DNA from: Palaemon carinicauda
Lineage: Eukaryota > Arthropoda > Malacostraca > Decapoda > Palaemonidae
NCBI RefSeq assembly: GCF_036898095.1
Contig: NC_090751.1
Span: forward strand, 86,751,819-86,815,818
Direction: 5' to 3'
Length of the DNA: 64,000 bases
How positions within the stretch are numbered: the first letter of the stretch is position 1; each line of letters begins with the position of its first letter. The notes beneath the pieces were generated by a model that saw nothing but the letters and a program-made list of their open reading frames with translations, did no database searches and had not been told where the DNA came from. This document shows positions 24,430-35,352 of the stretch, piece after piece. A program made the position numbers and the translations under genes.

Positions 24430-24532
24430 AATAGAATTTGTATTTTTCCTATTTATACAAAACTGAGTCCTTCAAAATATGGGAATATTTTCAACAGAGC
24501 TGAAATGACTGTCAAATTCATTAAAAAGGTAA
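24430..24532 (-). mobile_element. Old DIRS terminal fragment left of DIRS-2
   Basis: The sequence (gaatttgtatttttcctatt ... cattaaaaaggtaa) aligns with 42835-42940, the terminal part of another old DIRS copy (ggatttttcctagctataca ... cactaacaaggtaa). It is interrupted exactly at ggtaa by the ITR of DIRS-2. The matching body continues on the other side of DIRS-2 (32472-34912), with the middle of the old element missing. Confidence 0.65.
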
Positions 24533-24574
24533 TTGTTCCGTAACCGAAATACAAACCACGCTATTTACATTGGG
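24533..24574 (+). repeat. DIRS-2 left inverted terminal repeat
   Basis: 42 bp starting ttgttccgtaaccgaaatac, identical to the reverse complement of 32247-32288. The following sequence (tttactttcggcgtagctga and the gcgctagttagc palindrome) is the same block that forms the loop of the 3' hairpin unit in DIRS-1 and DIRS-3, so the true inverted repeat of a complete copy is longer. Confidence 0.92.
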
Positions 24575-24836
24575 TTTACTTTCGGCGTAGCTGAAATTGA
24601 CGAGCCAATAGATTTTAACGAGGGTTAACTACCCCCGCGCTAGTTAGCAGGGGTAGGGGAAGGGGTAGCTTGCTACCCCTCCCCCCCCACACACTGGTGA
24701 TTTGCTTCACTTCACTTTTGGCTCGGACAATGTGCAGACGTGTCTGTCTATCATCATCGTTATTGACAGCCTTAATCTTTTCTTTGCTTTTCCTCAGCTG
24801 TGTGTTTGAAGTTGGCCTCGCCCTTTGGTATTCATC

Positions 24837-27800
24837 ATGCGCAAGTGCCCTGGGATCGCCGGCCGCCCTTGCGGTACCTTCATGTCGGAAGTGGATACCG
24901 ATCCTCACACCCTTTGCCCGCAGTGTCGAGGCCGACGGTGTGATAGGGAAAATACACGTAGTGAGTGTAGGGAGTGCTCTGCCTCCCAGTGGGAGAGGTT
25001 TGCCCGCCGGCGTAAGAAGAAGTCCAAGAGAGACCGTTCTCCTTTGGGGGTTGCCTTGAAGGATGAAGGTTCTCGGGACTCTTCTTACGCCGCCCAAACC
25101 TCCTCCAAAGCTCCCCCTCGTCCGGCTTCTAGTGAGAGGCCGCCAAGTGGGAGCGCAGGCCCTTGTTCTGTTTCCCGACCTCGGTGTGCGGGAGAGGGCG
25201 TCGCCTCCCATAGCGGGACGGCTCTCCCTCCTCCTCCGGAGAAGGATTTTGATAATGTTGATCCTGTGTCTAATGATGATCTTTTTCAGCTTTGGGCTTC
25301 CTTGGGGCTTAAGGGCCTGCCCTCCAAGGAAGCCCTGTTTGACCTTATTCAGTTAGGGGCCGCTGTCAAGCAGTCGCCGGTGATAGCAGAGGTAGATCCT
25401 CTGTCTATCGTCGATGTAGTGGTGGCAGAGGCTTCCGACGAGTCTGGTCAAACCTCTGCGGCGCCTGATGTTGATGACGTTGCTGAACGCTCTCCTCCCC
25501 CTTCTGTACATCCTTCAGAGGGGGAAGGGGGTCCCAAGGGCTCTCCTGCGGCTAAGTCTCCCCCTCGGGGGAGCACTCTGACTGAGACTCCTCTTCGGAG
25601 GACTGATGATCCTGACGACCTCCCTCGTGGCCGCCTTCGCTGTAAGGCTCATCGTCCGCTTCGCCGCAAGGGCCTCCCGTCTCCCTATAAGGATGTCAAG
25701 AGGCGCCTTTTCGAGTCTTCTCCTCCTCCGTCCTCCGATGGGGACTCTCCTCGCCGGGAGCAGACTGTAGCAGCCGCGTCCTTAGACCTCTCCGGAGATC
25801 GTTCACGTTCTCCCACGCCTTCCAGACCTTCTACTTCCTGTGCAGATGGCCAGCAGTCTTCTGATCTCGTCAGCCGACGGGCACCGGTCCCTTCGGGGCA
25901 AAGGGATGTCGCCCACGGTGTGGGCACTTCCCTTGCGCGTCAGGGTTCCCCTGCGCGTTCACGCGTAGTAGCGCACCAGCGCTCTCCTGCTCGTCAGCGC
26001 TGTCCAGATCGCCAGTGCTCTCCTGTTCACCAGCGCTCTTCTGATGATCAAAGCCCCACTGCTCGCCAGCGCTCTCCTATGGACAACGAACATCCTCCTG
26101 TTCCTGCTGCGCGCCCAGCGCGCCAACGGTCTCCTGAGCGCACTAGATCTCCTGCTCGTCAACGCGCACCTGCGCTTCCAGTTCCTGACACGCGCCCTGT
26201 GTGACCACGCGCCCCAGAACTCCGGTTCAGGACATGGGCAAGGACTCAACTTCTCCTCGCCCTCGCGATCCTGCTCGTCAGCTTTCTCCTGAGCAGCAAC
26301 GCGCGCGGTCTCCTGCGCGTACATCCAGAGTTCCTGCATGCCCACGCGCCTCCTCTTCCTGAGCCCACTCGCGAGCATTTGCCTTTGCGCGTCGCGCCGA
26401 TAGCTCCTGCACAGTCTTCTACGCGCCGTCTTCCTGCTCGCCAGCGTTCTCCAGCGCGCCAGCGATCTCCGACGCATCAACGTTCTCCTGCTCGTCAGCG
26501 ATCTCCTGCGCGTCAACGATCACCAGCGCGTCAGCGCTCCTCTGAGCGCCGGCGATCTCCAGATCCCCCTCGTGATCCATCGCCTGCGCGCAAGCGCTCT
26601 CCTGCGCGCAAGCGCTCTCCTACGCGTCAGCGCCCAGCGGATCCGGAGAAACATAGGTCCCCTGCGATCAGCTCGCCCAAGCGCGGTCGCTCGCCTGCGC
26701 GTTCTACGCACCATTGCTCGCCACCGCGCCACCACGCGCCATCGCTCGCCTGCGCGCCAGTGTTCGCCAACACGCCATCGATCGCCGACTCGCCATCGCT
26801 CGCCCACGAGTCACAGGTCTCCAGGACACTATCGGTCCCCTGGCCCTCAGCGGTCTCCCGAGCGCTCTCGTTCGCCCACGCGCCAGCGTGTTCACTTGCC
26901 AACGCGCCAGCGTGTTCACTTGCCAACGCGCCAGCGTGTTCACTTGCCAACGCGCTCACTCGCCAGCTCGCCCGCGCACTCACTCGCCTATGCGCCCGTT
27001 CGCCCGCGCGATCGCCCGCGCGCTCGTTTGTCTCTGCGCGATTGCGCGCCCGCGCTCCAACAGCCCCTCGCGCGCGACTCTTTTGTATCGCCTCTGCGCG
27101 AGCGTCAGCACGACCCCCGTTCGCGTCGGGTTCTGTGGCTTGCGGCAGCAGCAGGGACGCGTGTCGCCAGGTCGCAGTCGGGATCGCCTCCGCCTAAGCG
27201 CAGGTCTCTTTTGCAGAACAAGGAAGGACCTTCAGAGAGGTCAAGGCAACTTTCTTCCCCTTCTTTTTTGCAGGCAGGTCCAGTGGTGTCCACTCCGAAG
27301 GATCGCCCGATCCCCTTCCCTCCAGCGGGAATTTCGGACTCTGTGTCCGTGTCTCGGCAGTCTTGGTTTGGTCCTCTGATGCGGGCGTTAGTGAAGGCTA
27401 TGAAGCCGGCTCTCGCCAATCTAGGACACAAGCCAACGACGGCCTCGCCCCCGCTGAAGAGAAGGAGAGGATTGGACTTCGTGGTGACTTCTCCCAGGGA
27501 GAAGTTGGTTCCTAAGAGGTCTGTCAGGAAGGCTCTGTCCCCTTCGCAGTCGTTTTCTCCTTCTCCCGTAGACGAGGCCTTTCCGTCCTCAGGAGAGTCC
27601 AGTGAGGCGGCGGTCTCCCCCTCGGCACCAAGGGGGAGTCACCTCCTCGTGGAGGAGAATCGTCTCGCGCGAAAGGTGCCTACCAGACCTCTTTGCTGGA
27701 GTCTTGTATCCCGCCCAGGAGGGAACCCAAGGACTCCAAGACGATGCCGAAGTCTTCTTCACGTATTCGTCAGGAACCAGCCAGACCCCGGGAGAACATC

Positions 27801-28860
27801 CACGTGTCTCCCCAGGAAGAGCTTCCGGGGACAGGAGACTTAGCTACCAGTCTGCAGGGAGGAGAGCAGCAAGAGTCTGAGCATGCCTTCTGGCAGGTCT
27901 TGGGCCTGATGAGACAGCTCAACGGGTTCATGGACCCTGTGATCGCCCCCCATGAAGGCAAGGACACGGTCCTGGATCAGGTTTATGGAACTCAGAAGCC
28001 CCCAAAGGCCAGCGCAGCTCTGCCCTGGTCCCAGGGGCTGAAGAGTGCCAGAGCCAGGGCCAACGCTCAGCTCGCAGTACTCACTTCCTCCAGTCGTTCC
28101 TCTGCCGGGAACAAACTCCTCCCTCCTCCTCGTCTCCAGCAGAGGAGGTATTTTGAGATCATGAGGGAGTCTAGCCTCGCTCTTCCCCTCCACCATTCGG
28201 TGGAAGAGCTTACTAGGGGAGTTCCTCTTGAGAAGCTCTCCGCTCGGCAGGTGACGTTCTCGGCGTCGGAGATCCTGAGCCACGAGAAGGTCGCGAAGTG
28301 TGCCATGCAGGCCACTTCGTGGCTGGATGTCTGGCTAGGTTCTCTGGGCATCCTATTGCGCTCCGAGGATCTGTTTAAGGAGACCATTTAAGGAGACCAA
28401 TAGGAAGGCCCTGGAGACCTTCCTCCTCTCGGGCACTCGCTCCATCGAGTTCCTGGCACATCAGGTTACCAACCTGTGGGCCAACTCGGTACTGAAGCGT
28501 CGTGATGCGGTGACCGAGAAGATCCATCCGAAGGTCCCCGCCGTGGATGTCTGCAGGCTCAGACACGCCTCCCTCCTTGGGGGGAATTTGTTTGAGCCCC
28601 AAGATATGGAACGAACAGCTGAGAGGTGGAGGAAGTCTAGCCAGGACTACCTCCTCCAAAGGGCCCTTGCATCTTGGCCCTACAAGCCTCCAGCTCCACA
28701 GCAACATCAGCAGCAGCCTCGCAAGACACTGAAGCAGGCACCGGCAGCTAAGAAAGTGGTGTCTAAGCCCCAGCCCTTTCCTGCCAAGGACAAGAGGGGC
28801 AGTAAGTCATCCAGGGGAGGCAAGACTCCTAGAGGGAGCGGCCGCGGCCACAAACGCTAG
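24837..28860 (+). pseudogene. DIRS-2 Gag-like ORF1, with Cys-rich motif and Arg/Ser repeats; frameshifted
   Basis: The natural start is the ATG at 24837 (MRKCPGIAGRPCGTF). The N-terminus has a C-x3-5-H-x2-C-x2-C-R-G...C-x5-C-x2-C pattern (DPHTLCPQCRGRRC, SECREC), a probable metal-binding element. A Pro/Ser-rich acidic linker follows, then a long R-Q-R-S-P-A repeat domain (about 25966-27010), then a more ordinary C-terminal half with FWQVLGLMRQLNGFMDP, LEKLSARQVTFSASEIL and a basic Lys/Gly tail ending GRGHKR. The frame changes at least four times. One change is a visible 13-bp tandem duplication (aggagaccattta repeated at 28378-28403). A TGA at 26202-26204 stands where CGA would keep the arginine pattern. 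The role by analogy is RNA packaging. Confidence 0.85.
25966..27010 (+). repeat. 18-24 bp tandem repeat coding for R-Q-R-S-P-A in Gag
   Basis: Diverged in-frame units of 18 bp (cgtcagcgctctcctgcg type) encode runs such as RQRSPARQRSPTHQRSP, with an 18-bp core block at 26430-26650, longer spacers elsewhere, and a triplicated 24-bp unit near 26876-26947 (R-Q-R-V-H-L-P-T). Codons alternate CGA/CGC for Arg and TCT CCT for Ser-Pro. The reading frame of the repeat switches around 26200-26380 and 26690-26720, showing indels within it. Confidence 0.88.
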
Positions 28861-28861
28861 G

Positions 28862-30828
28862 AGTGGCAGTCCCCCCGCGTGTCCACCTGTGGGGGGATGC
28901 CTTCAAAGTTGCGTGCACAGGTGGCAGCAACATGGGGCCGATGCTTGGACGGTCTCCATGATCGGCCAAGGGTATCGCGTCCCATTCACGACATCTCAAC
29001 CTCCTCTGACAGCGAATCCAGTATCGTTGAGCTCCTATGCCATGGGATCGGCAAAGGGGCTAGCCCTTCGGGCGGTAGTCGAGACCATGCTCAAGAAGGA
29101 TGCTCTCCAGGAGGTTGTCGACGGCTCCCCAGGTTTCTTCAGTCGACTCTTTCTTGTAAAGAAGGCGTCTGGAGGCTGGAGACCCATCATCGACCTCTCA
29201 ACTCTGAACAAGTTTGTCAAGCAAACTTCGTTCAGCATGGAGACAGCGGACATGGTCAGACTTGCAGTGAGACCACAAGACTTCATGTGCACACTGGATC
29301 TGAAGGACGCGTACTTCCAGATCCCAATCCATCCGTCTTCCAGGAAGTACTTGAGATTTAGCCTAGACAGCAAGACCTACCAGTTCAAGGTGCTGTGCTT
29401 CGGTCTCTCCACAGCACCTCAGGTGTTCACCAGAGTGTTTTCCCTGATTTCGTCTTGGGCGCACAGGAACGGCATCCGTCTCCTCCGTTATCTGGACGAC
29501 TGGCTGATCCTAGCAGACTTCTGGGACTTTGCCAGGATCTGGGGATCTTGGTAAATCTCGAGAAGTCCTCTCTGCAGCCGTCCCAACGACTGGTTTATCT
29601 AGGCATGTTGTTAGACACCAATCTCCACAAAGCCTTTCCATCAGACGACAGGATAGCAAGGCTGAGGAGGGTGGCGGAACCCTTCCTCAGGCGGGAAGAG
29701 CTTCCTGCCCAATCGTGGTTGCGTCTCTTAGGTCACCTGTCCTCCCTGGCTCGTCTGGTTCCAAACGGCCGCCTCAGGATGAGATCCCTGCAGTGGTGGC
29801 TCAAGTCCCGGTGGAATCAAGTATCCGATTCCCCGGACTTTCTGGTCCCGATAGGATCTTCGGAACAGGCGGACCTGCGGTGGTGGCTGGTTGACGAGAA
29901 CCTGCGAAAGGGAGTGGATCTTCTCGTCCTCCCTCCGGAATTGACACTGTTTTTGGACGCGTCAAAAGAAGGGTGGGGGGCGCACATTCTGAACCAGAGG
30001 ACCTCAGGCCTTTGGTCAGAATCAGAAAAGTACCTGCACATCAACCTGCTAGAAATGAAGGCCGTTTTCCTGGCTCTTCAACAGTTCCAACGGACCCTGG
30101 CGGGTCACTCCGTGGTGGTGATTAGCGACAACACCACGGTAGTGGCTTATATCAACAAGCAGGGAGGTACTTTTTCGCATCAGCTATCCCATCTTGCAGT
30201 AGAGATTCTGAGGTGGACTGAAGTCCACTCGATAACACTATCAGCTCGTTTCATTTCTGGCAAGAGGAATGTGCTCGCCGACAGTCCGAGTAGGGCTTCG
30301 CAGATAGTGAGAACCGAGTGGTCTTTGGATCCTCAGATAGCCAACAAAGTCCTGACTTTGTGGGGTTCCCCGACGGTGGATCTGTTCGCGACAGCTTTGA
30401 ATTTCAAACTGCCCCTGTACTGCTCCCCAGTCCCGGACCCCAAGGCACTCTGGCAAGATGCTTTCCAACAACGGTGGGACAACAACGACGTGTACGCCTT
30501 CCCACCGTTCTGTCTGATGAGAAGGGTGCTCAACAGGACCAGACTATCGGTCAACTTGTCGATGACTCTGATAGCTCCGCTATGGCATCACGCGGAATGG
30601 TTCCCGGACCTTCTGCAGCTCCTGACGGAGCTCCCGAGAGAGCTTCCCCCACGACACGAGCTACTCAGACAGCCACATTGCAACATCTTCCACAAAGCCG
30701 TAGCCTCGCTTCGGCTTCACGCCTGGAGACTGTCCAGCGTCTCCTCACGGAGAGAGGCTTTTCGCAACAGGTTGCAGAGAGAATGTCTCGGCACCTGCGA
30801 AAGTCCTCTGAAGGAGTCTACCAGGTGA
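28862..30828 (+). pseudogene. DIRS-2 reverse transcriptase - RNase H - methyltransferase-like ORF, one frameshift
   Basis: The reverse transcriptase includes FFSRLFLVKKASGGWRP, LDLKDAYFQIPIHPSSRKYL, YQFKVLCFGLSTAPQVF and RYLDDWLILAD; the catalytic aspartates are at 29495-29500. RNase H follows with LFLDASKEGWG, HINLLEMKAVFLAL and VVISDNTTVVAYINKQGG. The last part, FKLPLYCSPVPDP...VYAFPPFCLM, matches the methyltransferase-like domain of DIRS elements. The frame opens without an ATG soon after the Gag stop. Compared with DIRS-1, 34 bp are missing just after the catalytic box (near 29518), between short act repeats, which shifts the frame; the rest, to the stop at 30828, is open. So the polymerase is truncated in this copy. 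Confidence 0.9.
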
Positions 30829-31769
30829 AGTGGAGAGTCTTCTGTGGTTGGTGTCGTGGGAGGGGTATCTCTCCACTCGATGCCACTATTCCAGCAATAG
30901 CGGAGTTTCTCGTTTATTTGCGGGAGGAAATGCGCCTTTCGGTCTCAGCGGTGAAAGGCTATCGCTCAGCCTTGAGCTTGGCTTTTAGGCTGAAAGGAGT
31001 GGACATTTCTTCCTCACTGGAACTCTCTCTACTCATACGTAGCTATGAGCTTACCTGCCCTCAGTCGGAAGTGAGACCTCCTCCATGGAACGTGGTTCGG
31101 ATTCTCAGGGCTCTTAAGAGACCTCCCTTCGAACCATTACGCCAGGCCTCTGATCGCCACCTGTCTTGGAAGACGGCTTTCCTACTCGCTTTGGCCTCTG
31201 CTAAGCGAGTTAGTGAACTTCATGGTCTCTCGTACGACGTCGCCCATTCAAGGGGATGGGGGGAGGTAACGTTCAGGTTCGTCCCTGAGTTTGTTGCCAA
31301 GACTCAGAACCCTGGAGTGCCGGACCCACGGTTCGACTCTTTCAGGGTCACGAGTCTCCGTTCTGTAACAAGCGACCCAGACCAGCTGCTATTATGTCCA
31401 GTGAGGAGTCTGAGGTGTTACTTGAAGAGAACAGCTGCAGTTCGTCCTCAAGTGCAAGCATTGTTTGTTAGCACAGGCAGGATGAAGAGGAGGGTCACCA
31501 AGAACACCATCTCGGCTTGGATTCGAAAGGTTATCCCTCACGCCTTGAATCCAGACCCTCCTCCGTCACGTCGCCCTAGGGCACACGACGTCAGGGTCAT
31601 CGCTACGTCCCTGGCCTTCAAGAGAAACTTCTCTGTGACGCAGGTGCTTCAAGCTGGGGTCTGGAAGTGTCAGACGACCTTCACAGCCCACTACCTGCAG
31701 GACGTGACCCACAGGAGCCTCGATACTTTTTCTATTGGCCCTGTGGTGGCTGCACAACAGCTGGTCTAA
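30318..31769 (+). CDS. DIRS-2 tyrosine recombinase (open)
   Basis: An unbroken frame of 483 codons that overlaps the preceding ORF by 511 bp in another frame, as is usual in DIRS elements; no ATG is needed at the start, and translation probably relies on frameshifting or reinitiation. The recombinase would join the circular DNA form to the chromosome. An N-terminal core-binding part (LRKSSEGVYQVKWRVFCGWC, EEMRLSVSAVKGYRSAL) precedes the catalytic part. The tetrad is visible: Arg of ASAKRVSEL (codon 31206-31208), H-x-x-R of AHDVR (31584-31595) and the nucleophile Tyr of AHYLQDV (31692-31694). The C-terminus is VVAAQQLV. Its intactness beside a broken polymerase suggests a fairly recent insertion. 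Confidence 0.9.
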   Translation: MVFGSSDSQQSPDFVGFPDGGSVRDSFEFQTAPVLLPSPGPQGTLARCFPTTVGQQRRVRLPTVLSDEKGAQQDQTIGQLVDDSDSSAMASRGMVPGPSAAPDGAPERASPTTRATQTATLQHLPQSRSLASASRLETVQRLLTERGFSQQVAERMSRHLRKSSEGVYQVKWRVFCGWCRGRGISPLDATIPAIAEFLVYLREEMRLSVSAVKGYRSALSLAFRLKGVDISSSLELSLLIRSYELTCPQSEVRPPPWNVVRILRALKRPPFEPLRQASDRHLSWKTAFLLALASAKRVSELHGLSYDVAHSRGWGEVTFRFVPEFVAKTQNPGVPDPRFDSFRVTSLRSVTSDPDQLLLCPVRSLRCYLKRTAAVRPQVQALFVSTGRMKRRVTKNTISAWIRKVIPHALNPDPPPSRRPRAHDVRVIATSLAFKRNFSVTQVLQAGVWKCQTTFTAHYLQDVTHRSLDTFSIGPVVAAQQLV

Positions 31770-32246
31770 CCTCAGGCTCCTTTATGGACAAGTAGCAGTA
31801 GGTTGAGGGCGTTGTTACCCGGTTTTAGTCTGCGTGAATGAAAGAGTATGTCTGACCCTTACTTCTTTCTTCATCCTCCCCTCTCTTGGGGAAGCAGCAT
31901 CCTGGTCTCCGCATAGCTGACCTCAACCTCTGCAGGTAAACCATGCTACCTTGTGCTCCTAGTATTAAGCTTAATACTGTCGCGTCCCCCATACCCTGAC
32001 GAGGTGGTATTGGGAACGTCCTATCCTGGATTCCTAACCAAAGGTCTCAAGGTCAACTTCATAGGACGAGTTACGCTCTTTCCTCCACACACAACTTATG
32101 TAGGCCACACGTTCCTTGCGGAGCAAGGAACTTGTGAGGTGCAGGGACTCCTTTTCTCGAGTGCTACTCACTTGGAGTCGGAGTCCCCGGGTAAAGCCAA
32201 AGTCAGTAAGGCTGGGGACTTTCCACCCTTCCTAAGGGGTAAGTCA

Positions 32247-32288
32247 CCCAATGTAAATAGCGTGGTTTGTATTTCGGTTACGGAACAA
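32247..32288 (+). repeat. DIRS-2 inner right inverted repeat
   Basis: Perfect reverse complement of 24533-24574, ending ggttacggaacaa. It is followed by atgacaaattcggagataat, the arm sequence of the terminal hairpin unit. Confidence 0.92.
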
Positions 32289-32474
32289 ATGACAAATTCG
32301 GAGATAATTTGTATTTTTCCTAACCATACAAACCTTAGTTATTTACACATATTTGCCCGCCAGCCCTGTCCCCCAAGTCAAGTCTTACTTCTAAGTGAAG
32401 TGAAGCTAATCACCTTGTGTGTGTGTGTGTGTGGGGGGGGGGTTAACAAGCTACCCCTTCCCCTACCCCCACTG

Positions 32475-32693
32475 GTTTGTTGATTATTGTGCCATGAAGG
32501 TTACTGCCTTCCCACCAAGCAACATGAGACTCTTGTACTTATCCAAAGAATCCGGGGTTGATAACCCAATTGACTTTAAAAAATATGTCAATGCACCTAA
32601 CCCCTGGACGAGCAATGAGACAGCTTGGAGGAAGGCCATGGCAGATGATTTTATGGCCACAAACAATTTCAGGGCCACAGACTTAGTGGTCAA
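32475..32693 (-). pseudogene. Old-family DIRS Gag, C-terminal part
   Basis: The minus frame LDKYKSLMLLGGKAVTFMAQ matches the DIRS-2 Gag segment RKALETFLLSGTRSIEFLAH (28400-28460) and its counterpart SLKEYTSLVQFCGKAVTFLA at about 53170. This alignment fixes the minus strand as coding for the old family. It ends at the DIRS-2 boundary. Confidence 0.65.
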
Positions 32694-33577
32694 GAAAGAC
32701 GTGCCTTCTGACTTGAGTCTGTCTAAGGAGAGTCTTTAGGTTAATTGATGGGTTAACGTAAAAAGGTGATGACGCACCAAGCTCTGGTGCATAGAAATTT
32801 CTCTGCCTTGAGAGTATGGAAGGAAATATCTTTTTGACTGATTGGAAGTGACAGAGTTCTCAGATCCATAGATCTGATCATCAACTCAATCCTGGGCCAA
32901 CCTAGCCAGATCTGACCAGGGAAGCTCCAAGGATGGCTTTGACCCTTAAGTGGCACCAAAGTGCCGATCAATCTCTGTCGGTACTGGCCTAAGGACTGGT
33001 ACCTTAGGGCAGACGAATCCTGAGCACCCTCATACCCAGCTGGGATAGAGGGTGTTGCAGGCTGTTATAGAGATTCACCTAACCCCCATGAATAAGATCT
33101 CTTTGTGACCCAAGGACAGAGCAAGCAACAAAATTGGGAGCTGATGATGGGCAAGGACGGGTGACAACAGCATGGAAGGATCCATACCACTGATCTTGGC
33201 AGACACAGAAGTACATAGTAGCTTCTATTCTTCGTTTTACTGATCAAAGAGGGACATGGCCCTGGCCCCGGCCCCTTATCCATGGGCACATGCTACTAGC
33301 ACCTCCACTACCTACTTGTGGTCGTTGACTAATTACAGCCTTGAGAGGTGCCATCTTTTCTAGATGGGGTACTGAATTACCACAACCAAAGAAGGGAACA
33401 TGAGACCATCATCTATGTAGGAAAGGTGAGGGAGGGTGCCAAAGTTCTTTCAATAGAAGACAAACAGAAGGTTTATGGGGCCCTAAACCTCTGCTCGCTG
33501 GCAGGAAAACCTAGGCTGTGTCATGACACCGGACCAAGGGAGATGGAAAACAGGTCAGGGAACAACTCGGATGTCTT

Positions 33578-34120
33578 CTAACCATCACTCAAAAGATAGT
33601 TGGTGTTGTAAGGTCCCCTTTCCTTACAACTACAACTGGCCTTCCTGGAATTCTCCGACTTCTTTTCCTCCTTCTTCCCCTTAGAAGGAGCATCAGATTC
33701 AGAGTCAGAAGACAAGGGGGAGGAATAGGAGTTGGAGGATGAAGAAGAACATACACATTTCTTCCTCTTACCAATCCTCACAAGCAGCTCTGAAATCAGA
33801 GGAGTTGAGGTCCAAGCGACCATTAACGACGACACTCCTCTGAAGGGAGAAACCACACTGATTGCTCCAACAGGAACCACAATGCCAGGGAATGCTGTCG
33901 GAGGGGAGGAGGTAGGCACACTCACTGGGGCTTGCAACACAGACACAGGGGCTAGGGTCACAGTTCTTTTGGGTTTAGGGGAATTACCAAAGGAGACATC
34001 ACTGAGGTCACTGGCATTGGGGGGCACAAACCTGCCTTTAACCCCAGGAGTCACCATGGGAGAAACTGGTACTGGGGACACTGTGGGAGAGGTAGTGTTA
34101 GCTAACAGTTCCCTCAACAA
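33578..34120 (-). pseudogene. Old-family DIRS Gag, Ser/Lys-rich part
   Basis: An open minus-strand stretch of 180 codons: MLRELLANTTSPTVSPVPVS at one end, a Val/Pro-rich linker, then CSSSSSNSYSSPLSSDSESD followed by GKKEEKKSENSRK. The Ser-rich acidic and basic blocks differ from the Arg/Ser repeats of DIRS-1/2/3. A related stretch, more broken, lies at about 53510-53720, and the segment LNKVxEGLxExPKxxQxFLxSN-like on the plus strand is only its antisense. Function inferred from position only. Confidence 0.6.
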
Positions 34121-34912
34121 AGTAGTGGAGGGCCTACTTGAACAACCTAAGGAGGTCCAAGCCTTCCTTAGGTCAAATTGTTGTCAATGGTCTGCATGGA
34201 AACAGGTGAAGAGCTTCCATTTTTTGATGGCGTACGGCAAACATTAGGGAAACTTCACAAACCACCATAGCCTGAAAAGCCCATCGATCTAGATTCATAG
34301 GTTCCTAGCTCCTGATGTATACTTCTCAGGAACTGAGCCAGGGGTGTATGCATAGGGGTGGCAACAGCAGACACACTCGCTGAGGACACAGAAGAAGTGA
34401 AAGACTTCTTTGGTGTCTTCTTGGGTGTTGCTAAGACAGACCCTGGAGAAGGCTTAGCTCTCTTCTTCCACTTAAGGGCATAGGTCTGACACTGCACAGA
34501 AGGCCATTACCTACACTCGGCATACGGGAATGATGGCAAACAATCATGACCTCTACAAAATGCAGAGGGACTAAAGATTTACTGTTGGTTTACTCTAAAA
34601 TCAGTTGCAATGTTCACCCTTTCCCTAGCAAGTATAAATCTCCTGTTTCACATCCATTACAGCAATCAATAGTTGGTATTCACTTCTAGCAAGAAAAAGA
34701 AAATGAAAAAGTTTGGTTAAAGGCGCAACGATACGTCTGTACTCGCTGAGGCTAAAAATCAAAGTGAGGTTCCTCCGACAGGTACAGGGGCATAACGTTT
34801 TTATCCGACCACACAATCTGTCGTTAACTACCTTGTTAACAAATTCAACAGGTGGTCCAGCTTTCGCTGAAATCATCTCCCTATTTAAAGGATGAAAGGT
34901 TTGTATATGCAT

Positions 34913-35352
34913 ATGAACAAATTATGATACAGCATATATTTGTAAAGGAATGACTTGCTATTGCAAGATATACATTAATTTATTTCTTAGGTTAATTTTA
35001 TTTTATAAATTACAAGATTTAGATATGAGTCCACAATAGAATCAGAGTGAGAAGTAAAAGACAAACTATCAAAAATACACAAATTGTAATTTACGGGTTT
35101 TAAATGTTTGAAAAAATCTTTAAATAATTTAAATCTAGGTCACATATGTGTACAAAATATAAGCAAAGGTATTTATACAGTATACACTTCGGCAAATACT
35201 CAACCACAAACTATATAAATTTTAGATTAATGCAATATTTATGAAATAAAATCTCATACTGATTACTGTATTATGTTAAATTCTAAAAGATGAGTTCATT
35301 AAAAGGTAAAATAAATGCAAACCCTAGACGAATGAATATAAATACACCATAC
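34913..35352 (-). other. COMMD10 intron next to exon 35353-35508
   Basis: AT-rich, without recognisable features. Confidence 0.45.

Larger units (their letters stand above)
24533..32471 (+). mobile_element. DIRS-2: nearly complete DIRS-type retrotransposon
   Basis: The copy is about 7.9 kb with a perfect 42-bp inverted repeat (24533-24574 and 32247-32288), a Gag-like ORF1 with Cys-rich N-terminus and Arg/Ser repeats, a reverse transcriptase/RNase H/methyltransferase-like ORF and an unbroken tyrosine recombinase ORF overlapping it. Right of the inner ITR is the arm acaaattcggagataatttg (from 32291) and a further block; the final partner arm seen in DIRS-1 and DIRS-3 is missing, so the 3' end is truncated at about 32471 in the old DIRS sequence. 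A 34-bp deletion breaks the reverse transcriptase and several indels break Gag. It lies in a COMMD10 intron, opposite to the gene. Confidence 0.9.
32472..34912 (-). mobile_element. Old DIRS copy, Gag and 5' end (right of DIRS-2)
   Basis: Minus-strand remnant of an older DIRS family: an ITR-like end at about 34873-34912 (tttaaaggatgaaaggtttg), a leader, and Gag fragments at 33578-34120 and 32475-32693. The same segments recur in the same order at 53139-55285. The body that should follow is missing where DIRS-2 now lies. Confidence 0.7.

Noticed and set aside
25959..26516. Arg-rich minus-strand ORF opposite DIRS-2 Gag
   Set aside because: Antisense of the GC-rich Arg/Ser repeat, whose codons are open on both strands.
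32419..32739. Plus-strand ORF of 106 codons next to DIRS-2
   Set aside because: Alignment with the DIRS-2 Gag and the copy at 53 kb shows that the minus strand is coding here.
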